A stretch of DNA of 25,064 nt, from positions 1-25,064 of IMG/VR virus record IMGVR_UViG_3300042992_000831. One strand, given 5' to 3'. Each line of letters starts with the position of its first letter. The first letter of the stretch is position 1. Source of the stretch: a virus. This document shows positions 15,901-22,856 of the stretch, piece after piece. A model generated the notes under the pieces. That model was not told where the DNA came from. It worked only from the letters and a program-made list of their open reading frames with translations, and made no database searches. The position numbers were made by a program, and so were the translations under genes.

Positions 15901-18095
15901 AATCTATGTTGACAATAATGGAATTTGGTGGACCTCAAGACCCAACAAAAGGTGGTAGTTCGCAATTTACATTTGATGATAGAACGGCAGCAATATTATT
16001 AAGAGAAGAATCCAGTGTAATAGTACCTTGGCACGCAATACCTTCTACATTAGAATATCCAAATTGTATTGAGTTTAGAATAAGACCTTCTGGTAGTATA
16101 GATAATGTAGCAACATTAATATCTGGAAGTGAATTTACTTTAGATTTAGTTAATACAACAGGTTCTTTTTATAAATTAGAATTAAATTTTGGTGGAAATG
16201 ATTCAAATAGTACATACTTTGAAACAGGTTCAGTATATGTTGCACCTGAATTAAATGGAGAATATGCATATGGGCCGGATTTAAAAACAGGAAGTTTGGA
16301 TTTTCCATTATCAAATGAACACTATTCAAATGTAGTAATCAATAGACATAACAATCCAGATTCATCTTCTTGGTATGAAGTTTGGTTAGGTACATCAGAT
16401 GGCAATAGAATTATAACTTCGGTTAGTATGTCTATGATGTATAATGATTCTCAATGGACAGGGTCTACGCCTAATTTACTTATTGGTGGTAAGGGATATG
16501 CTGGTGAATTTGATGAATTCCGTTTTTGGAAAGTTCCGTTACAAAGAAGTAAATTTGAAAATCATACTTTATTCCCCGATGCAATCAATGGAAATGATTT
16601 TGATTCATCTACAAAAGATTTAATGTTCCGTTTGGACTTTGAATATCCAAAAGATAGAACTGTAACTCAAAATATAGGAATTAAGAATGTTGCTATAAGT
16701 GATACATATGGTGAACCATTTGCATCAGCAAGTAATATGTATTCGGCTTCAACATATCCATATCAATACGCACCATATGATAGAACTGTAACAGCTACTG
16801 TACCATCTTTAGGATTTAACTATTCTAATAAAATAAGATTTGAATCAGCATCATTAGTTGGTGATTTATCTTATAAAACAAGAGCAACTAAAAAAGCATT
16901 TGATAGAGCTCCAATTGATACAAATCGCTTAGGATTATTTTTCTCTCCAATTAAGGAGTTGAATATGGATATCTTAAAAGCATTTGGTGATTTTAATATT
17001 GATAACTATATTGGCGATCCTGGTGATGAGTATAAAGATACATATTCTCAATTAGATACTTTGAGACATTATTATTTTGAAAGACTTGATAATAGAGATA
17101 TCTATGAATATATAAGATTAATTAAATACATTGATAAATCTTTATTTGAAGTACTTTCCGATTTAGCACCTGCTAGAACAAATATAGTTAAAGGTTTATT
17201 AATAGAACCACACTATTTAGAAAGAAGTAAAACTCGTTGGGATAAACCAGAATCATTAAGAAATGATTTTGAAACTTCAATAGATACTAATAAAAATTAT
17301 ATATTAGAAAGTGAATCAATTCCAAAGGATGCGTTATTAGATGCAACTGATGTGGTAACACTTATAAGTGATGTTAGCAGTGAAGAAACTACAATTGATG
17401 CAAACGATGTAATAACATTTGAAGGAAGTAATCCTAATTATGATACTACAATTGATTCAACTGAAATAATTACATTTGAATCAAGCGCTCCATTCTATGA
17501 TACATTCATTCAATGTCCTAATGGAGCAACTTTGACTGGAGAAGCTGATTCATTTACATTTACTGAAATTGGTATGGATAAAGATTCTTTAGCAAATAGA
17601 GGATTTGGATTATATGCCAAACATGGTACTGGTATAGTTAGTAACTATGAACCATTATTTGGAAATTATCATCCAACTTCCGGAAGTAGAAAAAGTATTT
17701 TCTTAGTAAAGGAGCAATATAGTCAAAATGTAAATACGTTAGTAAAAGGATGGCCAACTAATGGAGCTCTTTTAGGAGAAGCTCAGAAATATGAGAAAGT
17801 AGCAGTTACCAAATACAAATATAAAGTTTCTACACTTAATTGGAGTGGAAGTATATCTATTGGTAATGAAGTAGTTTCGGTAGAAGCATTAAACGGATAT
17901 TTTCCAACGCATTACAAATATAAAAATAACTTGGGTGAAGGTATGATTCGTTCATTTTGGAAAGGTTCTACGCAAACAATAGCAACTACACCTGATGGTT
18001 TAGACCCAGTTGAAACATTTACTACTAATCCTAATATTCTTAAAGTGGCTAAGACTGGTAGAGGTAGTGGTGAACCAATACTTGAGGTAGATTAA
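12942..18095 (+). CDS. Giant multidomain baseplate/tail protein (1717 aa) with tail-protein-I-like and LamG-like domains
   Basis: Visible domains, in order: a Gly run at residues 16-20; a PEGA/Ig-like segment (about 30-110, with ADIIVNGESV and LKKDGYVSNERYVVSL); several beta domains to about 530; and a mixed region with YGAFDGGLLTQDGYQTI near 745. A helical block follows at about 952-986 (VWRRILNNLPYLLKHKGTAR, then MACYGVP) resembling P2 tail protein I. A LamG/concanavalin-like sandwich at about 1040-1205 ends GGKGYAGEFDEFRFWKVPL. Three 19-residue repeats lie at 1467-1523, and a C-terminal beta domain finishes the chain. Its size and position at the end of the baseplate operon suit a large wedge or fibre-network protein, functionally like T4 gp7/gp10, with the LamG part possibly binding surface glycans. 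There is no signal peptide. Confidence 0.75.
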   Translation: MRAVDDIIIDDEIVTGGGGGSITSAGSGNVILTNTPNTVLSNQSYIINVNSNVNDADIIVNGESVSKKTNNSITIAISDLLLNGDTEIILKKDGYVSNERYVVSLVANPDYNRNPNYNTAAQVLGNNSGMDAENLYASLPNSPIASLEYSKESLYTIDIKHYINDFKQSYKTFSDGQYSNNILFKLEKQIIPDEPLLKFTTINLDGPEGSVVVIPNIENSDGVLTAGEKIVLKSGNNKIAIPEGSKAVIQSADLKNYRVKTINVESDTYKPKTVDAKTNEESVSVTFDLNNANYNISVISEMFVTKIVTKPTIALNNSEPNRKYNLNSKADYPIGLSKSTDTYKITAYINNQTFVFSNLDTSQPSLFKRKESDASKTAVIIIPAKAFSTIGNYKLILVPSDIDGDGDKLELTINVNSEQYVGVPDIRNIKYPSLLKGPDFVGTDVNFAISYESVNTDYVKIYKVGSDRFIRATAAGLVNLNFQELLKLDGTQVSETDDLINITLKLVPYNESGYQVVVGKEEFINISFDKGDLTIPRDVAISRIADGFISQFDSTIFENETSKYLTHLLHIGNGDNKVITTWVGSEGSLILKLYEPLATSVQTNQQVWISKLQSQPIVETITINGIDEIYCHPLKGPNFTLEQSNGIAYQVYDDLIASGSTTSNDLVTRFLESSGIDTTKLNIQYVSGSNYTFSNFTNFSSAEERVNNFFYKVELIETYKEKYEGLISPTFIPPYGAFDGGLLTQDGYQTITEDGLFDIQWEIAQFAGVSQAGEAKKVLNAINSLIKGFDGFERFLYSSTNNLAYPKTAEANPITGLPYYKLRATTSSQAKDWYYNLVDLSSEYDKYNSNYLVNNIPEFIKEDSDNTDFLVFLDMIGQHFDILWVYINNLSKTKVLEHKQVNGFSNNLVHSLLESFGWNAKRAFNSELIWEYAFGTNKDGFQKYSMPLADANDEVWRRILNNLPYLLKHKGTARAMKAIMACYGVPQSMLTIMEFGGPQDPTKGGSSQFTFDDRTAAILLREESSVIVPWHAIPSTLEYPNCIEFRIRPSGSIDNVATLISGSEFTLDLVNTTGSFYKLELNFGGNDSNSTYFETGSVYVAPELNGEYAYGPDLKTGSLDFPLSNEHYSNVVINRHNNPDSSSWYEVWLGTSDGNRIITSVSMSMMYNDSQWTGSTPNLLIGGKGYAGEFDEFRFWKVPLQRSKFENHTLFPDAINGNDFDSSTKDLMFRLDFEYPKDRTVTQNIGIKNVAISDTYGEPFASASNMYSASTYPYQYAPYDRTVTATVPSLGFNYSNKIRFESASLVGDLSYKTRATKKAFDRAPIDTNRLGLFFSPIKELNMDILKAFGDFNIDNYIGDPGDEYKDTYSQLDTLRHYYFERLDNRDIYEYIRLIKYIDKSLFEVLSDLAPARTNIVKGLLIEPHYLERSKTRWDKPESLRNDFETSIDTNKNYILESESIPKDALLDATDVVTLISDVSSEETTIDANDVITFEGSNPNYDTTIDSTEIITFESSAPFYDTFIQCPNGATLTGEADSFTFTEIGMDKDSLANRGFGLYAKHGTGIVSNYEPLFGNYHPTSGSRKSIFLVKEQYSQNVNTLVKGWPTNGALLGEAQKYEKVAVTKYKYKVSTLNWSGSISIGNEVVSVEALNGYFPTHYKYKNNLGEGMIRSFWKGSTQTIATTPDGLDPVETFTTNPNILKVAKTGRGSGEPILEVD
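17340..17510 (+). repeat. Three diverged 57-bp units encoding 19-residue repeats
   Basis: Units at 17340-17396, 17397-17453 and 17454-17510 encode DATDVVTLISDVSSEETTI, DANDVITFEGSNPNYDTTI and DSTEIITFESSAPFYDTFI. They are in frame and have diverged, so this is an old duplication inside the 1717-residue protein. It probably forms a small beta stack or linker. Confidence 0.85.
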
Positions 18096-18116
18096 TTGGA
18101 AAATAAAAATTAGTTA

Positions 18117-18124
18117 TATTTATA
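18117..18124 (+). promoter_or_regulatory. Putative phage late promoter, copy 4 (TATTTATA)
   Basis: TATTTATA lies in the 54-base gap after the giant gene, 25 bases before the ATG at 18150. The downstream bases (GAATA) differ from the ACAT seen in most copies. Its distance to 18150 supports that ATG, not 18184, as the real start. Confidence 0.6.
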
Positions 18125-18149
18125 GAATATAGATAAAAAACAATATCAA

Positions 18150-18774
18150 ATGGCATATTTAGATAACACAGAAATTACAGTAGATGCAATTCTTACCAAA
18201 AAAGGAAGACAAAAATTGGCATCAGGTCAATCTAAACATTACAAAGTTTGCTTTGGGTGATGATGAGATTGATTATACGCTTTACGAACCAGCGCATCCA
18301 AAAGGTTCTGCATACTATGATTCAGCAATCAGAGCTATTCCTGTGACGGAAGCATCTCCTGATGAAACTCAAGTATTAAGATACAAATTAGTTACCTTAC
18401 CAAAAGGAACTACTCAAATCCCAACTGTTAAATTGGGTGTACCTCAAATTAATGCAACTCAATTAGAAGGTGGTGTGGGATTAACTCCAACAACATCTCC
18501 TAATGGAAATCAAAATGCTGGATACACAATGGTATTAGCAGACCAAAGAGCTGGTACATTGACTGTAACTGTAGCTGCTGGTTCTGGTACTACAAATATA
18601 TTTTTGGGTGATGAAATTACAACAACTGCACAGGTAGTTACTGGAAAGGAATTTAGATTTACTCCAAATCCAAACTTAACAATTGATGTATCAACAACAA
18701 TAACTGTATTTGGTAATGAAACTGGTGGCTCTCAAACTATACCTGTCATTATAACATACAAACAATCTGTATAA
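18150..18774 (+). CDS. Conserved T4-like virion protein, reading frame interrupted by +1 shift near codon 28
   Basis: Translation from the ATG at 18150 gives MAYLDNTEITVDAILTKKGR and QKLASGQS, which matches the start of a virion protein family I know from T4-like marine phages (MAFLDN..., then GR..LA.G). After the Ser codon at 18231 this frame runs into KHYKVCFG and stops at 18258-18260. The expected continuation, NITKFALGDDEIDYTLYEP, is in the +1 frame and stays open to 18774. Skipping one base between 18231 and 18236 joins the parts into about 207 residues with the family's spacing (ASG-x-x-x-ITKFALGDDEI). The ATG at 18184 in the second frame would replace the conserved N-terminus with unrelated sequence. 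The gene follows late promoter copy 4. Causes could be programmed frameshifting, an assembly error, or a true mutation. It is probably a tail or baseplate component. Confidence 0.75.
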
Positions 18775-18794
18775 AATAAAATAGAAATAAGAAA

Positions 18795-20030
18795 ATGGCA
18801 CAAATAACAAACCCAAATATAACTTCGCAGATTGCAGCATTGGCTAACACTGGTACAATTGATTCAAATGCGATAGTACAATTATTAAATTCAGCACTTC
18901 CAGCTACTCAGCAAATTGCAACTACTGGAACTACTGGTACAGGTCTTTATAAAAGATTTGGTGAATTTGATAAAGTAAACGCAAAAATAGAAGTAGTAAC
19001 AACTGGATTATGGAGTAATGATTCTGGTTCATTAACACAATTCTTTACATCATCAAATCAAGTAGCATCTACAAGTGGTAAATACTATTGGAATGTTTAT
19101 AATTTAGACCCTAGATTAAGTGAAGTAGAAGATATTCAATTTGCAATTGCATATGGACATGTTGATGGAAGTGGTTCTGTTTCTTTACAAAATAGTGATG
19201 AAGCATTGTTACCATCTAAAGCAACCTACGCTCAGTATAAATCGATGTTATTAGACCCAACTCTTTCTAAATTCCAATTTGATAATAGTTCAGGAATTGC
19301 AACTGATGCAAATGGTATCTATATAATTAACTTCTCTAGAAATAGATATAGAGAAAAAATGGACGCTGGTAACTGGTCATTAACGGTATCTGGTTCTAAC
19401 GGATATTTTACATTAATTGATAATAGTGGTAAGAAATTTGGTGATACTTTAGGATTAAGTGGTAACGTATTTAAAGTAGTTTCTGGTTCATTGGAATTAG
19501 GTACTCAAAGTGAAGCAACAATTAAAAATACAACTGAAACTTCAACTGGACAAGGATACGGAGCATTTTATCCTGATAGAGGTATTATAGTACTTAACGC
19601 AGCAGCAATAGGTGGATTAGTTGGAACTGTTAGAGATGGTGGTGGTGCTAGTTTGGGAAGTGTAACTGGTAACCTATCAATATTGGCTGACCAAAGTAAC
19701 CACAAATTATTATATCACGCAATTAGCGCATCGTATAATCCAGCAGCTGGACAAGGTGATTTCCAAGCTAGAAGAACTGAAAACGTATCAACACAACACT
19801 TCTTTGTAAGAGCAACAAATAGAGAATTTAACTATTCTAATAACCCTACTTACTTAGCAGCAGATGGTACATTTACTGAAACTTCATTTAATACTGACCC
19901 ACAAACTTACATTACAACTGTAGGTTTATTAAACGATTCAAATGAATTAGTTGCAATAGCTAAGACTTCTCAACCAATTGTTAAATCTTTTGATAAAGAA
20001 GTTTTAATTAAAGTTAAATTATCATTCTAA
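18795..20030 (+). CDS. Tail fibre/baseplate-type virion protein (411 aa), paralogue of the 298-aa protein
   Basis: This soluble beta-rich protein has no signal peptide. Residues 1-50 are helical and Thr/Ala-rich. The N-terminal domain (about 55-165) contains GKYYWNVYNLDP and FAIAYGHVDGSGS. From about residue 174 it shares a collinear set of motifs with the gene at 20115: YIINFSRNRYREKMDAG, YFTLIDNSG, GAFYPDRGIIVLN, EFNYSNNP (344-351) and YITTVGLLNDSNELVAIAK, with QPI just after. It is the last gene before a strong terminator. The shared block probably makes the same fold twice in the virion. The part played, such as short fibre, collar or baseplate rim, is not clear. Confidence 0.7.
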   Translation: MAQITNPNITSQIAALANTGTIDSNAIVQLLNSALPATQQIATTGTTGTGLYKRFGEFDKVNAKIEVVTTGLWSNDSGSLTQFFTSSNQVASTSGKYYWNVYNLDPRLSEVEDIQFAIAYGHVDGSGSVSLQNSDEALLPSKATYAQYKSMLLDPTLSKFQFDNSSGIATDANGIYIINFSRNRYREKMDAGNWSLTVSGSNGYFTLIDNSGKKFGDTLGLSGNVFKVVSGSLELGTQSEATIKNTTETSTGQGYGAFYPDRGIIVLNAAAIGGLVGTVRDGGGASLGSVTGNLSILADQSNHKLLYHAISASYNPAAGQGDFQARRTENVSTQHFFVRATNREFNYSNNPTYLAADGTFTETSFNTDPQTYITTVGLLNDSNELVAIAKTSQPIVKSFDKEVLIKVKLSF

Positions 20031-20054
20031 TTTAATTAGAAACATAATAAAGAG

Positions 20055-20077
20055 AACCCCCTTCATTGGGGGTTTTT
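20055..20077 (+). terminator. Rho-independent terminator after the structural operon
   Basis: AACCCCC (20055-20061), a 6-base loop TTCATT, GGGGGTT (20068-20074), then further Ts. The GC-rich stem stands out in an AT-rich region, and it lies 24 bases after the stop of the 411-residue gene. The next late promoter copy starts 12 bases downstream. Confidence 0.92.
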
Positions 20078-20088
20078 CATTTAATCAA

Positions 20089-20096
20089 TATTTATA
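20089..20096 (+). promoter_or_regulatory. Putative phage late promoter, copy 5 (TATTTATA)
   Basis: TATTTATA followed by TACA sits just after the terminator, 18 bases before the ATG at 20115. A promoter restarting transcription right after a terminator is a sensible arrangement and supports the reading of this motif as a promoter. Confidence 0.65.
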
Positions 20097-20114
20097 TACA
20101 AATCGGAAGACTAC

Positions 20115-21011
20115 ATGATTAAAGAAATTCCAAAATCTGATATTATAATTAGACCTATGAAGGTCTATAAAGAATGGACATTGGATGAGAATGATATATA
20201 TCCAATTTTCGGTACAAGGGGTGCCAATACATTAATTGATATTGATAATGATGATACAAGTCATGGTTATAATCAAAAAGTAATTCATGCATCAATAAAA
20301 TCCCAATTTTACACAAACCCATCAACAGCATCTATTTTAACAGAAGTTGGATTACGAAAATCATATGCATCAACCGATGAAAGAATTTTAGAAGATGATA
20401 TAGCTGTATTTTCTATCCCACAAATATATTATGGTGAGGGAATAAAAGTTGGAACTGTCGTATTGGAAGATGAACAATTAAGTAGAATTTATACAGATGA
20501 TGGATATTCAAACCTTATTGATTCTGGTAGTAATATTAAAGGAAACATATTTTATGATAGAGGATTGGTTGTAATATCTAAAGATATAGTTAGTGGTTCT
20601 GTATTATCTCAATTTACTTTAAATTTTCGTTCAACAAAAACAATATTTGAAAATGAAGTATTCATACCGGTATTAGAAAGTGAGTTTAATTATTCACAAA
20701 ATCCATCAGCTGTATATGAAGATGGTGGTAGACTTTACACTCATATAATGCAAAGGCCGGGTTCTACAAAAATTGGAGATTTGGTTACATCATCGTTTTA
20801 TGATGCTGGAATTAAATGGGTAAAATCCGCATTTCTTCAATACGAAGCAAGTAGTTCTTTAGACCAAACTGGTTCATTTTTAGCACCATATATTACTACA
20901 ATTGCATTGTATGATAATGAATTAAATATGGTAGCTGTGGCAAAATTACCACAACCAATTAAATCTTTACCTGATTATCCGGTAAACTTTATTATTCGTT
21001 TTGACACATAA
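20115..21011 (+). CDS. Virion protein (298 aa), paralogue of the 411-aa protein
   Basis: The product is soluble and beta-rich. From about residue 99 it follows the 411-residue neighbour motif by motif: FSIPQIYYGEGIKVGTVVL, GYSNLIDSGSN, GNIFYDRGLVVIS, EFNYSQNP (190-197), YITTIALYDNELNMVAVAK and then QPI. It carries about 35-40 extra residues between the last two blocks. The first 95 residues differ from the neighbour. It is transcribed separately, between the terminator at 20055-20077 and late promoter copy 6. A tail or neck component made in different amounts from its paralogue is a reasonable inference. Confidence 0.7.
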   Translation: MIKEIPKSDIIIRPMKVYKEWTLDENDIYPIFGTRGANTLIDIDNDDTSHGYNQKVIHASIKSQFYTNPSTASILTEVGLRKSYASTDERILEDDIAVFSIPQIYYGEGIKVGTVVLEDEQLSRIYTDDGYSNLIDSGSNIKGNIFYDRGLVVISKDIVSGSVLSQFTLNFRSTKTIFENEVFIPVLESEFNYSQNPSAVYEDGGRLYTHIMQRPGSTKIGDLVTSSFYDAGIKWVKSAFLQYEASSSLDQTGSFLAPYITTIALYDNELNMVAVAKLPQPIKSLPDYPVNFIIRFDT

Positions 21012-21016
21012 TGTTA

Positions 21017-21024
21017 TATTTATA
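21017..21024 (+). promoter_or_regulatory. Putative phage late promoter, copy 6 (TATTTATA)
   Basis: TATTTATA lies in the 34-base gap after the 298-residue gene, 21 bases before the ATG at 21046. The downstream bases (TAAAG) lack the ACAT seen in most copies, so this copy may be weaker. Confidence 0.55.
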
Positions 21025-21045
21025 TAAAGAAAACAAACAAAAGAT

Positions 21046-21249
21046 ATGTCTAAAATTTTAGAAACATTTGAAAAAAAACCACCTACAACAAGTAAAATTA
21101 ACAGTAAAGGCGGAGATGTTGAGCCAATAGGCGCTGATAATGCATATAAACCATCCAAAGATTTATCTAAAGATGAAGTAAAGCTTAAAAAAGCAAGAGG
21201 TGGGGATTTGAATACTACAAAGAAGTATTCGGATATGGTAAAAAAGTAA
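21046..21249 (+). CDS. Small basic hypothetical protein (67 aa)
   Basis: This 67-residue Lys-rich protein has no membrane segment or cysteine and is probably disordered for most of its length (KPPTTSKINSKGGDVEPIG, then KDLSKDEVKLKKARGGD). It is preceded by late promoter copy 6 and followed three bases later by the GIY-YIG gene. I do not recognise it. Context allows either a small virion protein or an early accessory protein. Confidence 0.6.
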   Translation: MSKILETFEKKPPTTSKINSKGGDVEPIGADNAYKPSKDLSKDEVKLKKARGGDLNTTKKYSDMVKK

Positions 21250-21252
21250 TTA

Positions 21253-21663
21253 ATGAGTTGGAAATTTAATGGAAATATTGTTACAGAAGAAACCACACCA
21301 GAAGGTGCGGTTGGATTTGTCTATAAAATAATTGATAACAGAACTGGTAGATTCTATATAGGAAAAAAATCTCTATCTCAAACCCGTAGATTGAAACCCC
21401 TTAAGGGAAAGACTCGTAAAAGGGTTGTAAAGAAAGCATCTGATTGGGAAAAATACTATTCATCAAACGAATGGATTAAATCGGAAGTAAAAGCTGGAAA
21501 CGCTGAATATTTTGAAAGAGAAATCATTCAGTTTTGCTTTTCAAAGAAATCCTTATCATATTACGAAATTAAATGGCAGTTTCATTACGATGTACTTGCC
21601 AACGAACAAGCAATAAACGAAAACCTTATGGGAAAATTCTTCCGTAGGGATATTATAAACTAA
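21253..21663 (+). CDS. GIY-YIG-type endonuclease
   Basis: The 136-residue protein shows the two GIY-YIG elements as GFVYKI (21-26) and FYIGKK (34-39). Next comes a basic stretch (RRLKPLKGKTRKRVVKK, 45-61), SDWEKYYSSNEWIK (63-76), and FEREI (87-91) with a candidate metal-binding Glu. Similar proteins occur in many T4-like phages as Seg-like or stand-alone nucleases that cut DNA. No separate DNA-binding module is visible beyond the basic segment. The position between virion genes and the replication operon is typical of a mobile homing endonuclease, but a resident nuclease role in DNA processing is equally possible. It is three bases after the preceding gene and four bases before the next. Confidence 0.75.
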   Translation: MSWKFNGNIVTEETTPEGAVGFVYKIIDNRTGRFYIGKKSLSQTRRLKPLKGKTRKRVVKKASDWEKYYSSNEWIKSEVKAGNAEYFEREIIQFCFSKKSLSYYEIKWQFHYDVLANEQAINENLMGKFFRRDIIN

Positions 21664-21667
21664 AGTT

Positions 21668-21868
21668 ATGACAATACCTGAAATCGCACATAAGTACGGA
21701 ATCTCCGAAGCTTATTTAAACGCAAAAGATGATGCACTTCAAATAGCAGCTGCATCTTTAGTAGACCTTAAAGGAATGTTGGAAGCAAACCAACCAAAAG
21801 CTCCAATTGCAGCAAAAATGCAGTTTTTAGCTGATTTCCTTTACGATGTAAAGAATTCCAATCATTAA
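21668..21868 (+). CDS. Small hypothetical helical protein (66 aa)
   Basis: The 66-residue protein begins MTIPEIAHKYGISEAYL, which looks like part of a helix-turn-helix (IAHKYGIS). It continues as Ala/Leu-rich helices with no other motif. It starts four bases after the GIY-YIG gene and ends just before the host-type promoter. It might be a small regulator, but the helix-turn-helix is too short to be sure. Confidence 0.6.
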   Translation: MTIPEIAHKYGISEAYLNAKDDALQIAAASLVDLKGMLEANQPKAPIAAKMQFLADFLYDVKNSNH

Positions 21869-21900
21869 TTTGGATAATTCCCAAAAAAGTTGTATATTTG
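21869..21900 (+). promoter_or_regulatory. Bacteroidota-type promoter of the replication operon
   Basis: TTTG at 21869-21872, a 20-base spacer, and TATATTTG at 21893-21900 fit the known Bacteroidota housekeeping consensus (TTTG, 19-20 bases, TAnnTTTG). It lies 17 bases before the primase ATG at 21918. It differs from the six TATTTATA copies and is probably read by the host sigma factor early in infection. Confidence 0.8.
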
Positions 21901-21917
21901 TATAGAATATACATAAT

Positions 21918-22856
21918 ATGCTATTTGGGAAGAATAAACTAACGGTCATTAACATTTTAGACACCACATTAGGTGTAGGTTCATCCTTAAAGGGAAATGA
22001 GCAGGCTCACCATTGTCCATTTTGTAATCACCATAAGAAAAAACTTCAAGTAAACTTAGATACCCAAAGATGGCACTGCTGGGTATGTAATTCTAAGGGT
22101 AGGTCAATCCAATCCCTTCTTCGCAAACTCAATGTAGATATAAGAGACCTTAATAGATTGAAAGATATCTATGGTGAGGATGATTATACACTAGTTGAGA
22201 AAGATGAGTATGTGGCTAAGTTACAATTACCATCAGAATTCAAACAATTACACTTCAAACCAAATGGATTCCAACCTGAATACAATCAAGCTATTAACTA
22301 CCTTAAAGAAAGAGGAATTACCCAAGCTGATATCGTTAAATATAACATCGGATATTGTTCTGATGGATTATACTTTGGCAGAATCATTGTACCTTCGTAT
22401 GATGAGAATGGTGACTTAAATTACTTCGTAGCTCGTTCATATTACAAAGAAGAACGAATGAAGTATAAGAATCCACCAGTTAATAGAGATGTAATTGTGT
22501 TTGATAATCAAATCAATTGGAACGAACCCATTACTTTATGTGAGGGTGTATTCGATTCATTCTCAATTAAAAGAAATTGTATTCCTTTGCTTGGAAAGTT
22601 CTTATTGAGCAAATTAAAGAATAAGATTATAGATAAAGGTGTTAAAGAAGTAACTATTATGTTAGATTCAGATGCTATTGCAGATTCAACTAAACATACT
22701 GATTACTTTTTAAAGAACGGAATTAAAGTTCGTAACATTATACCAACTGATAAGGATGCTGGTGAAATGGGATTTAAAAAAGTAAACGAACTCCTAAAGG
22801 GAGCAAAACAAACTGGATGGGATGACTTAGTTCTATCTAAATTAAACAATATATGA
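21918..22856 (+). CDS. 61: DNA primase, gp61-like (zinc ribbon plus Toprim)
   Basis: At 312 residues it is close to T4 gp61 (about 340). The N-terminal zinc ribbon has C33, C36, C54 and C57 (HCPFCNHH and HCWVCNSKG). The Toprim domain shows E209 in CEGVFDS and the DxD pair D250/D252 in MLDSDAIAD. Between them lies the usual primase linker with YLKERGITQADIVKYNIGYC. It makes RNA primers for lagging-strand synthesis and would work with a phage DnaB-type helicase (gp41-like) not in this window. No helicase domain is fused. It is the first gene after the host-type promoter, and its stop overlaps the next ATG by four bases (ATGA). Confidence 0.88.
   Translation: MLFGKNKLTVINILDTTLGVGSSLKGNEQAHHCPFCNHHKKKLQVNLDTQRWHCWVCNSKGRSIQSLLRKLNVDIRDLNRLKDIYGEDDYTLVEKDEYVAKLQLPSEFKQLHFKPNGFQPEYNQAINYLKERGITQADIVKYNIGYCSDGLYFGRIIVPSYDENGDLNYFVARSYYKEERMKYKNPPVNRDVIVFDNQINWNEPITLCEGVFDSFSIKRNCIPLLGKFLLSKLKNKIIDKGVKEVTIMLDSDAIADSTKHTDYFLKNGIKVRNIIPTDKDAGEMGFKKVNELLKGAKQTGWDDLVLSKLNNI

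Noticed and set aside
18184-18774. ATG at 18184 as the start of the virion gene
   Set aside because: It gives a non-conserved N-terminus, whereas the other frame from 18150 gives the conserved one at a proper distance from the promoter motif.
1714-21024. TATTTATA copies read as T4-type TATAAATA promoters for the minus strand
   Set aside because: No convincing minus-strand gene exists in the window, and each copy sits just upstream of a + strand start.
20967-21296. Minus-strand 109-codon open frame
   Set aside because: It crosses the late promoter copy 6 gap and three + strand genes and shows no family features.
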